DNA of 8,294 bases from Comamonadaceae bacterium (GTDB lineage Bacteria; Pseudomonadota; Gammaproteobacteria; Burkholderiales; Burkholderiaceae), in NCBI GenBank assembly GCA_947374535.1, contig CANCCJ010000112.1, positions 1 through 8,294 of the forward strand. The letters are read 5' to 3'. Positions 1-6,521 of this stretch are shown here, piece by piece. The number at the start of each line of letters is the position of its first letter. Position 1 is the first letter of the stretch. The position numbers and the translations under genes were made by a program. Below the pieces are notes generated by a model. That model worked only from the letters and a program-made list of their open reading frames with translations, ran no database searches and was not told where the DNA came from.

Positions 1-14
1 TGTCATGCAGCGAC

Positions 15-1148
15 TTACAACGCGTAGGTGCGGTCACCTTGCGCAAAGCCCATGGGCTCCCACTCGGTGGTGCCGAAAGCAATCACTTTGAACAACTCGC
101 CCATTTCGTGCTCCGTGATGAGTTTTTGCGCCATGCTCTTTTCATCTAAGGGAGCGTCCACCAAAGGAGGAAGCAAACCGCAGTTGATCAGAAAGTGCGC
201 TTGGCTGGTGTACCCCAACACATGCAAACCCGCCTCTTGCGCGGCCAATGCCACGCCCGTGAAGTTGACGTGTGAGGTGATGTCTTTGCGGCCCACATCA
301 GCCAATGGGTCAGTGTCGGCCTTGTGCAACTGGTGGCACATCAGCGTGCCCATGCTGCGTTGCGGGTGGAAGTATTCGCTCTCAGGGAAACCATAGTCGA
401 TGAGGAACGCCGCGCCGCCTTTACCCGTTGCCGCTTCACCCGCTTTGAAGCGGTCGGCCAGCGTGGCCACAAAGGCTTCGGCTTGGCTGTGAATTTCGGT
501 CAAAAAATCGTGCTCACCGTGAATCTCCATGGGTGGACGCAGATTCGTCACACGGTCTTGCCATTGCAAAGGCGAAGCGGTTTGCGCGTTCCACACCACG
601 CCACGCTCATGCCAAACACCCGCCTTGCGCACCAGCAGTTGCACAGGCATGGCGTCGAGCACCTCGTTGCCCACCACCACACCACTCAGTTGCTCGGGCA
701 AAGCGTCGACCCATTGCACTTTGTGTGCATGGGCGTTTAGGGTGTCTTGTTGGCGCGCACGCAAGCTGCCCGACAAGTCAACAATGGTGTAGCGCTGGAT
801 GCTGTCTCCCAAGCTGTCCAGCAGCTGCAGGGCCAAGGCACCAGAGCCTGCGCCAAACTCCCACACCTCATCGGTGCCGGTGACTTGCAAGGCCTCGGCC
901 ACTTGGTGGGCGAGCGTGTGGCCAAAGTGTTTGGACATCTCAGGGGCCGTGGCAAAGTCGCTGCCAGTTTCGGGTGTCAAGCCAAACTTACGCAAACTGT
1001 TGGCGTAATAGCCCATGCCGGGGGCGTACAGAGCCAGCGCCATGAAGCGGTCAAAGCCCAGCCAGCCGCCTGCATTGGCAATACTGCGCTGAATCAGCGT
1101 GTACAAAGCCTGTTGACCCGGGTCGTTGGATAATTGGGGAATATTCAT
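15..1148 (-). CDS. MidA/NDUFAF7-family SAM-dependent methyltransferase (DUF185)
   Basis: Predicted class I SAM-dependent methyltransferase of the MidA family, 377 aa, a normal full length. The mitochondrial relative NDUFAF7 methylates an arginine of complex I subunit NDUFS2; the bacterial substrate is not established. Family signatures are visible in order: YAPGMGYY (41-48), the DFATAPEMS region (64-72), the SAM-binding glycine loop EFGAGSG (97-103), SGSLRARQ (126-133), GNEVLDAMP (160-168), IDYG (250-253) and the GRKDITSHVNF stretch (286-296). I chose the ATG at 1148 (MNIPQLSNDP). The frame stays open to an upstream ATG at 1220, but that adds 24 residues unlike the family and would overlap the start of the divergent reductase gene. 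No clear Shine-Dalgarno precedes either start. Only 14 bases follow the stop within the window; an ATG at 6-4 could begin another gene but cannot be judged. Confidence 0.9.
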   Translation of the reverse strand: MNIPQLSNDPGQQALYTLIQRSIANAGGWLGFDRFMALALYAPGMGYYANSLRKFGLTPETGSDFATAPEMSKHFGHTLAHQVAEALQVTGTDEVWEFGAGSGALALQLLDSLGDSIQRYTIVDLSGSLRARQQDTLNAHAHKVQWVDALPEQLSGVVVGNEVLDAMPVQLLVRKAGVWHERGVVWNAQTASPLQWQDRVTNLRPPMEIHGEHDFLTEIHSQAEAFVATLADRFKAGEAATGKGGAAFLIDYGFPESEYFHPQRSMGTLMCHQLHKADTDPLADVGRKDITSHVNFTGVALAAQEAGLHVLGYTSQAHFLINCGLLPPLVDAPLDEKSMAQKLITEHEMGELFKVIAFGTTEWEPMGFAQGDRTYAL

Positions 1149-1204
1149 TGGGTGCAGATCGTAACTCGACCCACACCCGCCTTCCACCACAAACACCTCA
1201 CACC
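1149..1204. promoter_or_regulatory. Short divergent intergenic region
   Basis: These 56 bp separate the divergent methyltransferase and reductase genes, so both must be transcribed from here or from inside the opposing gene. I see no convincing -10/-35 pair and no good purine-rich ribosome site for either start. The call rests on gene geometry only. Confidence 0.4.
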
Positions 1205-2026
1205 ATGCGCTCTTGGGCACTCATCACTGGCGGCAGCGTTCGCTTAGGCCGCGAAATCGGCCTCGCCTTCGCACGCGCGGGTTGGAATGTGGCCTGCCAC
1301 TACAACCGCTCAGAGGCCGAGGCCCACGCCCTGTGCGCCGAGCTACGCGCCTTGGGCGTGGACGCTTTAGCTGTGCAAGGCGACTTAGAAGACGAAGCCA
1401 GCTGCCAAAGCATTTTTGACACCACGGTGGCCATCACCGGTAACGCGTTGCGATGCGTGGTCAACAACGCCTCACTGTTTGTGCCAGATGTGGGGACTGA
1501 CTTTGACGAGGCACAAGCCTTGGCGCAAATCAAGGTGAACCTCATGGCACCCATGCGCTTTGGCAAATGGATGGCCGAGCTCCACGCGCCGTCGCCCAAC
1601 CCAGAAACCTCAGCCAATGAGGGCAACTTCACCGGCCAGTGCATCAAGCCCAGCGTCATCCATGTGTTGGACCAAAAGGTGTTCAACCTCAACCCCGATT
1701 ATTTTTCGTACACACTGTCCAAGCTCGCGCTGGAGCGTGCGGTCAGCCTGCAAGCCCAGTCGCTGGCACCCACCCTGCGCGTGAATGCGGTGGCACCCGG
1801 CCTGATGTACTTGAGCGGGCCACAAACCCAAGACAACTTCAACCGTGCCGCAAGCGCCAACTTGCTGCGTCAACCCATCAACCCTGGCGACGTGGCCAGC
1901 AGTGTGGTGTTTTTGGCGGGTAACGCCAGCATCACCGGCACCACGGTGCGCGTGGACAACGGTCAACATTTGGTACCACTCGCACGCGATGTGATGTTTG
2001 TGGTCGAGGAGCTTTTTAAATCATGA
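1205..2026 (+). CDS. folM: Pteridine reductase-like SDR (FolM/PTR1 type)
   Basis: 273-aa short-chain dehydrogenase/reductase, probably NADPH-dependent, acting on a pterin (dihydromonapterin or dihydrofolate type) in the cytoplasm. The cofactor loop is TGGSVRLG (8-15), matching the TGxxxRxG form of pteridine reductases rather than the classical TGxxxGxG. NNAS (87-90) replaces NNAG. The catalytic YxxxK is Y169-K173. Thirteen residues before Y169, where classical SDRs carry Ser, there is Asp156; the same D-(12)-Y spacing is typical of trypanosomatid PTR1 and is seen in FolM. A non-conserved insert lies at about 128-148. The ATG at 1205 gives MRSWALITGG, placing the beta1-loop at the N-terminus as expected; an in-frame TTG at 1148 would add 19 unrelated residues. 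Its stop overlaps the next gene by 4 bp, and two FolB-family genes follow, which strengthens the pterin assignment. Exact substrate is inferred. Confidence 0.8.
   Translation: MRSWALITGGSVRLGREIGLAFARAGWNVACHYNRSEAEAHALCAELRALGVDALAVQGDLEDEASCQSIFDTTVAITGNALRCVVNNASLFVPDVGTDFDEAQALAQIKVNLMAPMRFGKWMAELHAPSPNPETSANEGNFTGQCIKPSVIHVLDQKVFNLNPDYFSYTLSKLALERAVSLQAQSLAPTLRVNAVAPGLMYLSGPQTQDNFNRAASANLLRQPINPGDVASSVVFLAGNASITGTTVRVDNGQHLVPLARDVMFVVEELFKS
2006..2011 (+). promoter_or_regulatory. Ribosome binding site for first folB gene
   Basis: GAGGAG lies inside the 3' end of the reductase gene, 11 nt before the ATG at 2023. Together with the 4-bp stop/start overlap it suggests translational coupling. 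Confidence 0.5.
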
Positions 2027-2412
2027 ACGATCAACTTTTACGCAACTGCCGCCGCTTGTTCTTGCGCGGCCTCACCGTGCAAGCCCACATTGGCATTCAC
2101 GACCACGAGCTGCAAGCCGCACAACGCATCATCATCGACGTGGACTTGTATGTCTCGTTCGCAGGCACCAGTCCCAAAGACGACCGCATCGACGAAGTGG
2201 TGGACTACGACTTTGTCCGCGCTGTGGTGCACGCGCGTGTGGCCAAAGGTCACATCAACCTGCAAGAGACGCTGTGCGACGACATCCTCATGCACTTGCT
2301 GGAGCACACCGGCGTGATGGCCGCCCGCGTGTCCACCCGCAAACCCGACGTCTACCCCGACTGCGAAGCGGTGGGTGTGGAAGTGTTCCGCGCCAAACCC
2401 GGAGTGCTGTGA
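2023..2412 (+). CDS. folB: Dihydroneopterin aldolase family protein, first tandem copy (FolB-like)
   Basis: 129-aa FolB-family protein. FolB cleaves 7,8-dihydroneopterin to 6-hydroxymethyl-dihydropterin and glycolaldehyde in folate synthesis. Aligned by eye to known aldolases, the key residues are kept: Glu29 in GIHDHE (five residues after the conserved Gly24), Tyr62 in VVDYD, the pterin-anchoring Glu82 in INLQET, and the catalytic Lys107 in STRKP. The Lys-Pro followed by the VGVEV strand is the usual aldolase pattern. Length is slightly above the usual 115-125 aa because of a short N-terminal extension (about 1-10). The ATG overlaps the stop of the reductase gene as ATGA, and the second FolB-family gene begins 1 bp after this stop. 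Aldolase activity is expected, although epimerase activity is also known in this family. Confidence 0.87.
   Translation: MNDQLLRNCRRLFLRGLTVQAHIGIHDHELQAAQRIIIDVDLYVSFAGTSPKDDRIDEVVDYDFVRAVVHARVAKGHINLQETLCDDILMHLLEHTGVMAARVSTRKPDVYPDCEAVGVEVFRAKPGVL
2401..2404 (+). promoter_or_regulatory. Ribosome binding site for second folB-family gene
   Basis: GGAG sits 9 nt before the ATG at 2414 and inside the last codons of the first folB gene. It supports MASKGTQ as the start rather than the upstream in-frame ATG at 2375, which would overlap the preceding gene by 38 bp. Confidence 0.5.
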
Positions 2413-2413
2413 C

Positions 2414-2782
2414 ATGGCAAGCAAAGGCACCCAAATTTTGAACCTGACTGGTCTGCGCTTTGACGCCAACTTGGGCATCTTGGAGCACGAGAAGATTGAC
2501 CCGCAACCCATTCAAGTGGATGCCGAGTTGAACCTCGGCACGCAGCCCCTGCTGCCGCATGACGATGACATTTGCCATGTGCTGGACTATCGCAAGATAC
2601 GCCAAATCATCATCACCGAATGCACCGCCGAGCATGTGAACTTGCTCGAAACTCTCATTGGCAAACTGGCCCACCGCCTCATGCAACTGCCGGGTGTGTT
2701 GGGCGTGCGCGTGAAGATCGCCAAGCTCGAAATTTTTGAAGATTGCGAAGTGGCCATTCGCATGGAAACAGGACAGTGGTAA
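2414..2782 (+). CDS. Dihydroneopterin aldolase/epimerase family protein, second tandem copy (FolB or FolX)
   Basis: 122-aa member of the FolB/FolX fold, clearly divergent from the copy immediately upstream. The active-site framework is present: Glu26 five residues after Gly21, Tyr59 in VLDYRK, Glu79 in VNLLET, and a candidate catalytic Lys104 in KIAKLE. The lysine is followed by Leu rather than Pro, and the [10 protein letters not shown] segment (51-60) resembles, from memory, the EDI-NYR region of E. coli FolX (dihydroneopterin triphosphate 2'-epimerase). It could therefore be the epimerase feeding the FolM-like reductase encoded two genes upstream, leaving the first copy as the aldolase. 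The alternative is a second aldolase or a heteromeric partner. It starts 1 bp after the first copy ends and 4 bp before ttcA. The family call is firm; the choice of FolB or FolX is an inference. Confidence 0.85.
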   Translation: MASKGTQILNLTGLRFDANLGILEHEKIDPQPIQVDAELNLGTQPLLPHDDDICHVLDYRKIRQIIITECTAEHVNLLETLIGKLAHRLMQLPGVLGVRVKIAKLEIFEDCEVAIRMETGQW

Positions 2783-2786
2783 ACCT

Positions 2787-3701
2787 ATGACGACAACTAT
2801 CGAAAAAGACCTGAACAAAGACGTGAAGCAACTCAAGATCGAGCACGAAAACCACAAGCTCGAAAAACGTCTGTGCCGCCAAGTGGGCCAAGCCATCGTG
2901 GACTACAACATGATCGAAGAGGGCGACAAGATCATGGTGTGCATGTCCGGCGGCAAAGACAGCTACGCCATGCTCGACATCTTGCTCATGATGCAGCAAC
3001 GCGCACCTATCAGCTTTGAGCTGATTGCGGTCAACCTCGACCAAAAACAACCGGGCTTTCCAGCGGACGTGCTGCCCAAGTATTTAGCGCAAGTGGGCGT
3101 GAAGTTCCGCATCGAAACGCAAGACACGTATTCTATCGTCAAGGACAAAATCGCCGAAGGCAAAACCATGTGCAGCTTGTGCTCGCGCTTGCGTCGCGGT
3201 ATTTTGTACCGCGTGGCGGGTGAGTTGGGCTGCAACAAAATCGCGCTGGGCCACCACCGCGACGACATCTTGCAAACCTTTTTCTTGAACATGTTCTTCG
3301 GCGGCAAGCTCAAAGCCATGCCCCCGAAGTTGGTGAGTGACGGCGGCGACCACATGGTGATTCGCCCCCTCGCCTACGTGGCCGAAAAAGACCTAGAGCG
3401 TTGGTCTAAAGTGCGCCAGTTCCCCATCATCCCGTGCACGCTGTGCGGCAGCCAAGACGGCTTGCAACGCCAAGTGGTGGGCGAGATGCTGCGCGAGTGG
3501 GAGAAGAAGTTTCCGGGCCGCATCGAGAACATGTTTGCCGCGCTGCAAAACGTGGTGCCTTCGCATTTGATGGACCACACGAAGTTTGATTTCAAGTCGT
3601 TGGTGACGACGGGCGTGGCGTCAGACGACGGCGACAAGGCGTTTGACCATGAGGAATTTCCGATGGCATCGTTGCCTGGGATGCAGGTGGTGTCGCTTTA
3701 A
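2787..3701 (+). CDS. ttcA: tRNA 2-thiocytidine(32) synthetase TtcA
   Basis: 304-aa ATP-dependent, iron-sulfur enzyme that thiolates C32 of certain tRNAs in the cytoplasm. The PP-loop SGGKDS (54-59) binds ATP. CSLC (129-132) and the second cysteine pair CTLC (217-220) in [10 protein letters not shown] match the TtcA pattern, in which two cysteines of the first pair and one of the second bind the cluster. The GHHRDD motif (155-160) is also typical. Length is close to E. coli TtcA (311 aa). The ATG at 2787 gives MTTTIEKDL; the in-frame ATG at 2736 lies inside the preceding gene and adds unrelated residues. The site AGGAC before the start is weak, so expression probably depends on the pterin operon just 4 bp upstream. 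Transcription ends toward the structured intergenic region. Confidence 0.97.
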   Translation: MTTTIEKDLNKDVKQLKIEHENHKLEKRLCRQVGQAIVDYNMIEEGDKIMVCMSGGKDSYAMLDILLMMQQRAPISFELIAVNLDQKQPGFPADVLPKYLAQVGVKFRIETQDTYSIVKDKIAEGKTMCSLCSRLRRGILYRVAGELGCNKIALGHHRDDILQTFFLNMFFGGKLKAMPPKLVSDGGDHMVIRPLAYVAEKDLERWSKVRQFPIIPCTLCGSQDGLQRQVVGEMLREWEKKFPGRIENMFAALQNVVPSHLMDHTKFDFKSLVTTGVASDDGDKAFDHEEFPMASLPGMQVVSL

Positions 3702-3741
3702 GTCTTTGCTTTTTTCTTGAGCTCTTTTTGTGCTGAGCTCG

Positions 3742-3819
3742 CTTCGGAGAGGGACTTAGGGCAGGTTCCTCATGCTGGAGTACCAGAAATCGTCACCAGC
3801 CCTAAGCCCCTCCCCGAAG
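3742..3819. repeat. Foldback 1: 21-bp stem with 36-nt loop
   Basis: The arms 3742-3762 and 3799-3819 are inverted complements at 19 of 21 positions. The two mismatches (3748/3813 and 3754/3807) are A-C on the plus strand and would be G-U on minus-strand RNA. The arms begin CTTCGG and end CCGAAG. The loop carries the sequence at 3775-3795, including CTGGAGTACCAG, which can itself form a small CTGG/CCAG hairpin. No T-run follows on either strand. Confidence 0.85.
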
Positions 3820-3930
3820 TCTGCGTCCGACTTTGCTTCGCTTGTCTAGTTTCGCGCAAACGTGTTTGCTGCGAACACCCAAAGCGTTGCGTGCATGGGG
3901 TGCGGCGGCTGACGATTTCTGGTACTCCAG
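3775..3930. repeat. Perfect 21-bp inverted repeat linking the two foldback loops
   Basis: Positions 3775-3795 (starting CTGGAGTACCAG) and 3910-3930 (ending CTGGTACTCCAG) are perfect reverse complements over 21 bases, with 114 bp between them. Each copy lies in the loop of a different foldback; the first base of the second copy is also the last base of a stem arm. They could pair as a kissing-loop or long-range stem, or be two inverted copies of one element. Confidence 0.9.
3851..3875. repeat. Small central hairpin
   Basis: TTCGC-GCAAAC (3851-3861) pairs with GTTTGC-T-GCGAA (3864-3875), an 11-bp inverted repeat with one bulged T at 3870 and a very short centre. It sits between the two large foldbacks. 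Confidence 0.6.
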
Positions 3931-3964
3931 AGAGGCAAGCCGCCGCACCCCATATACGCGACGC
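3884..3964. repeat. Foldback 2: 27-position stem with 27-nt loop
   Basis: The arms 3884-3910 and 3938-3964 pair at 24 Watson-Crick and 2 G-U positions, with one C-A mismatch (3894/3954). The inner 16 bp (3895-3910 with 3938-3953) are perfect and GC-rich. The stem sequence is unrelated to foldback 1, yet the loop contains the reverse complement of the same 21-nt loop sequence. No T-tract follows, so it does not look like a simple terminator. Confidence 0.85.
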
Positions 3965-4009
3965 GCGCTCCCGAAGAACAGTCAACCTTAAACAAGCAAA
4001 AAACGACGA

Positions 4010-4768
4010 CTAGATATTCAGCTTATTAAACACAACCCGTGGCAAGTGCATCACCACCAGCATGATGACTCGCCAAATCCCCGGCGTGTAAACCACAGGC
4101 TTGCCAGCGGCAATGCCTTTCACGATGTCTTGCGCCACCTGCTCAACCGACGCCATTTTTTGCCCTTTGGCCTTGAGGTCACTGGTCATAGGCGTGTCGG
4201 TCGGGCCCGGTTTGATGAGCACCACTTTGACATTCGTGTGCGCCAAACGGTGCTGCATACCTTGGGCGTAGCGTGACACCAAACCTTTGGCAGCGCCGTA
4301 CACATAGTTGGTCTTGCGACCGCGGTCACCGGCCACCGAGCCAATGATGGCGATGGTGCCGTGATTGGCAGCCACCATCGGTTTGGCAAAGGCTTCGGCA
4401 AACAGCACGGGCGACACGCCATTGACTTGCAAGGCCGCATCGCAGGCCAACACATCGTCTTGGCAGGTGGCTTGGTCGGACAGCACACCGTGGGCAATCA
4501 ACACCACATCCACCGGCGCAATGGCGGTGATGCTGTGAACGGTTTGCGCAATGGCAGCGGCGTTGACAAAGTCGGTCGTCATGACCTGCACCGTGGATTG
4601 CGGACTGCGCACGCGCAGGTCATCGGCCACGCGCTGGGTGCGTGCTGCATCGCGGCCCACCAAGGTCAGGCGCAACGAGGACGAGGTAGCCGAGGCCGCT
4701 TGCGCCCACAAGCGGGCGCAGTGTTCGGCCATGGCCGAGGTGGCGCCAATGATGACGATGTGTTGCAT
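4010..4768 (-). CDS. dprE2: DprE2-like SDR: polyprenylphosphoryl-2-keto-ribose reductase
   Basis: 252-aa SDR proposed to reduce polyprenylphosphoryl-2'-keto-D-erythro-pentofuranose to the D-arabinofuranose form with NAD(P)H, completing the epimerisation begun by the DprE1-like partner. The N-terminal cofactor loop is GATSAMAE (8-15). Catalytic residues are Ser144 in GSVAGDRGR and Y157-K161 in YGAAK. IAHG (91-94) replaces the usual NNAG, as in mycobacterial DprE2, which to my memory has VAFG there. The C-terminal stretch IMLVVMHLPRVVFNKL (235-250) closely resembles the DprE2 end and may lie at the membrane. It is the last gene of the operon, 2 bp after the dprE1-like stop. The pairing with that gene, more than the SDR fold alone, supports the assignment. 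Confidence 0.88.
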   Translation of the reverse strand: MQHIVIIGATSAMAEHCARLWAQAASATSSSLRLTLVGRDAARTQRVADDLRVRSPQSTVQVMTTDFVNAAAIAQTVHSITAIAPVDVVLIAHGVLSDQATCQDDVLACDAALQVNGVSPVLFAEAFAKPMVAANHGTIAIIGSVAGDRGRKTNYVYGAAKGLVSRYAQGMQHRLAHTNVKVVLIKPGPTDTPMTSDLKAKGQKMASVEQVAQDIVKGIAAGKPVVYTPGIWRVIMLVVMHLPRVVFNKLNI

Positions 4769-4770
4769 GT

Positions 4771-6111
4771 TTAAAACTCCATCAAACGACGCGACATGGC
4801 TGAGCTGATGCCCGGGTCACGGTACGTTGCAAATTCAGACAAACGGGGGTAGCCTGCTTCAAACAAGCTACGCGGCATGCGGGCGTCTTTGGCCATGTAC
4901 AAACGGCCACACGCCTCACGCACGATGGCGTCGAGTTGCGCCAGCAGGCGCAAGGTACGCTCGCCTCGGTTGGGGAAGTCCAAGGCCAAGGTCACGCCGG
5001 GCTGCGGGAAGCTGAGTAGGCCTTTGGCCTCACGGTTACCAAAGGTTTTGAGCACCGCCAAGAACGAACCCTCGCCCGAGGCGGCAATGGCGTCGAGCAT
5101 GGCTTGCACCGCATCTTGCCCGCCCTCGCGGGGCACCACGCTTTGGTATTGGTAAAAACCGTGCGGGCCGTACATGCGATTCCAGTGCTGCATGTTGTCA
5201 AGCGGGTAAAAGAAGGGCTCGTAGTGCGCCACATCGACGCCGCTTTTGAGTTTTTGCAGTTGGTAGTAGGCCCAGTTGAACGGTTTGAGCGACAAGCCAT
5301 TGACTAAGGACACAGGGGGCACAAACGGCATACGCAATGGCGTGCCTTGCATCTTGCGGTTTTGCGCCGCCAACGTAGCGCGCAGCGACGGCATGGCTGC
5401 GGCTTCTTGCGCCGTCATGTGGTTGGCGCGCATAAAGATGCCGCGTGCTGTGGGGCCTGCCAAGCAGTCAATCCACGACACCGTGTGCTCCCAATCGTGC
5501 TCGGAAGCATCGGCCAGTTCAAAAAATTCGGACAAGCCTTTGTAGGGCAAGGTTTCGGTCCGTAACCAAGGGCTCCCCACGCGACGCAGCTGAAGCTCGG
5601 CCGTCACGATCACGCCGGTGAGGCCCAAGCCGCCCACGGTGGCACGCATCAGATCAGGTGTATTCGCCCAATCGAGTTGCAACATTTCGCCTGTGGTGCG
5701 CACCAAAGACAGGCCCAACACATGGTCGCCAAACGAACCCACCGCGTGGTGGTTTTTGCCGTGCACATCATTGGCAATCGCGCCGCCCACGGTGATGCGC
5801 TGTGTGCCGGGCGTCACCGGCAACATCCAACCGCGCGGCACAAACAAACGCTGGATGTCGCACAGCAGCACGCCCGCTTCGCACACCAAGCGGCCAGTGG
5901 CTTCGTCCCATGCAATGAATTTGTTCAGCCCTGTGGTGAGCCACAAATTGCCGTGGGGGTTGAGGCACACGTCGCCATAGCTGCGGCCGTTGCCAAACGC
6001 CAACCCGGGCTGATGCGCGTGCAACACCGACGTCACAGCGGTGCGGTCGGTCAACGCGTGTACCTCGTGCAGGTCGTGCGACAAACGACCCCATGCACTG
6101 ACGGGTTTCAT
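4771..6111 (-). CDS. dprE1: DprE1-like FAD-dependent polyprenylphosphoryl-ribose 2'-oxidase
   Basis: 446-aa oxidoreductase of the VAO/FAD-linked family, proposed to oxidise the 2'-OH of polyprenylphosphoryl-beta-D-ribose. The FAD domain has FGNGRSYGD (39-47), LPVTPGTQRITVGGAIANDV (97-116) and HGKNHHAVGSFGDHV (117-131), all very close to mycobacterial DprE1. GGLGLTGVI (160-168) is also typical. The C-terminal LYMAKDAR (404-411) contains Lys408, matching the catalytic Lys418 of M. tuberculosis DprE1. LALDFP (375-380) aligns with the segment that holds Cys387, the residue attacked by benzothiazinones; here Ala376 falls at that place. The length is near that of the mycobacterial enzyme (about 461 aa). 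The ATG overlaps the GtrA gene stop by 4 bp, with AGGAG 5 nt upstream. The start MKPVSAWGRL fits the DprE1 N-terminus. Confidence 0.92.
   Translation of the reverse strand: MKPVSAWGRLSHDLHEVHALTDRTAVTSVLHAHQPGLAFGNGRSYGDVCLNPHGNLWLTTGLNKFIAWDEATGRLVCEAGVLLCDIQRLFVPRGWMLPVTPGTQRITVGGAIANDVHGKNHHAVGSFGDHVLGLSLVRTTGEMLQLDWANTPDLMRATVGGLGLTGVIVTAELQLRRVGSPWLRTETLPYKGLSEFFELADASEHDWEHTVSWIDCLAGPTARGIFMRANHMTAQEAAAMPSLRATLAAQNRKMQGTPLRMPFVPPVSLVNGLSLKPFNWAYYQLQKLKSGVDVAHYEPFFYPLDNMQHWNRMYGPHGFYQYQSVVPREGGQDAVQAMLDAIAASGEGSFLAVLKTFGNREAKGLLSFPQPGVTLALDFPNRGERTLRLLAQLDAIVREACGRLYMAKDARMPRSLFEAGYPRLSEFATYRDPGISSAMSRRLMEF
4777..4780 (-). promoter_or_regulatory. Ribosome binding site for dprE2-like gene
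   Basis: GGAG on the minus strand lies 8 nt before the ATG at 4768, within the last codons of the dprE1-like gene (Met-Glu-Phe-stop). The two genes are therefore likely translated as a coupled pair. Confidence 0.55.
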
Positions 6112-6521
6112 GCCAGCTCCTGCTTGAACACAAAGCGCTTGTCGAGGTGGTACTTGATGTACGACCCCAGCGTCAAGCCAATGGCGCCACCCAAGTACCG
6201 CATGGCATCGGTGCCAAAGAAGTGATGGAACGCAAACTCAATGCCCCAAAAAATCGCGGTGGTGAACACGCCCATGAAGCCGTAAAGAATGAACAAGCGG
6301 GTGTCGTGGCCTAGGTTGTCGGCTTTGAAGCCGAACACATGTTTTTTCTCCAACACATACTTGATAGGGAATCCCATGGCCGTGCCCGCGAGCACAGACA
6401 GCTCAACCGCATACGCATCGCTGTAAACCCACATCGACAACGCCTGTGTACCAATGTTGGCAACGGTGGCCAAGGCTGACACCAAGGCGTAGACCAGCGC
6501 AATGCGAGCCGCCGTCTTCAT
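6108..6521 (-). CDS. GtrA-family small membrane protein
   Basis: 137-aa protein with four predicted membrane segments, roughly at 7-29, 41-57, 76-97 and 105-124. It shows the GtrA internal duplication: IKYVLEKKHVF (53-63) and IKYHLDKRFVF (122-132), each placed after a hydrophobic hairpin. GtrA proteins move or help deliver polyprenyl-linked sugars across the inner membrane. In mycobacteria a GtrA-family gene (Rv3789) lies beside dprE1/dprE2 and has been linked to translocation of arabinosyl-lipid or recruitment of an arabinosyltransferase. The same neighbourhood here suggests the same role, which is an inference. The start overlaps the UbiA gene stop by 4 bp (ATGA) and the stop overlaps the dprE1-like start by 4 bp. 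No separate ribosome site is seen, so translation is probably coupled. Confidence 0.9.
   Translation of the reverse strand: MKTAARIALVYALVSALATVANIGTQALSMWVYSDAYAVELSVLAGTAMGFPIKYVLEKKHVFGFKADNLGHDTRLFILYGFMGVFTTAIFWGIEFAFHHFFGTDAMRYLGGAIGLTLGSYIKYHLDKRFVFKQELA
6117..6121 (-). promoter_or_regulatory. Ribosome binding site for dprE1-like gene
   Basis: AGGAG on the minus strand lies 5 nt before the ATG at 6111, within the end of the GtrA coding region. It is the strongest ribosome site in this operon. Confidence 0.6.

Larger units (their letters stand above)
3702..4009. other. Structured intergenic region between convergent genes
   Basis: These 308 bp lie between the ends of ttcA (plus) and the DprE2-like gene (minus). 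Open frames exist on both strands, but they run through inverted repeats and give cysteine- and arginine-rich products without family signatures, so I do not call a gene. T-tracts occur just after ttcA (about 3709-3715 and 3725-3729) but before the strong stems, not after them, so a classical intrinsic terminator is not evident. The content is three foldbacks plus a long-range inverted repeat, listed separately. The flanks (3965-4009) show nothing further. Confidence 0.8.

Noticed and set aside
15..1220. Longer methyltransferase starting at 1220
   Set aside because: The extra 24 residues do not resemble the family and would overlap the 5' end of the divergent reductase gene; the ATG at 1148 fits better.
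3884..3964. Foldback 2 as a rho-independent terminator
   Set aside because: The stem is strong, but no T-run follows it on either strand, and the loop is long (27 nt) and conserved with foldback 1.
3742..3964. Integron attC site, CRISPR or IS end
   Set aside because: There is no integrase or transposase nearby, no repeated spacer pattern, no target-site duplication that I can see, and no R-box-like core motifs.
3717..4013. Open frame of 98 codons on the plus strand across the intergenic region
   Set aside because: It is driven by the inverted repeats: the 21-nt sequence yields GVPEIV in one place and TISGTP in the other, and the opposite-strand frame (3770-3985) shows the same pieces. There is no ribosome site or family signature.
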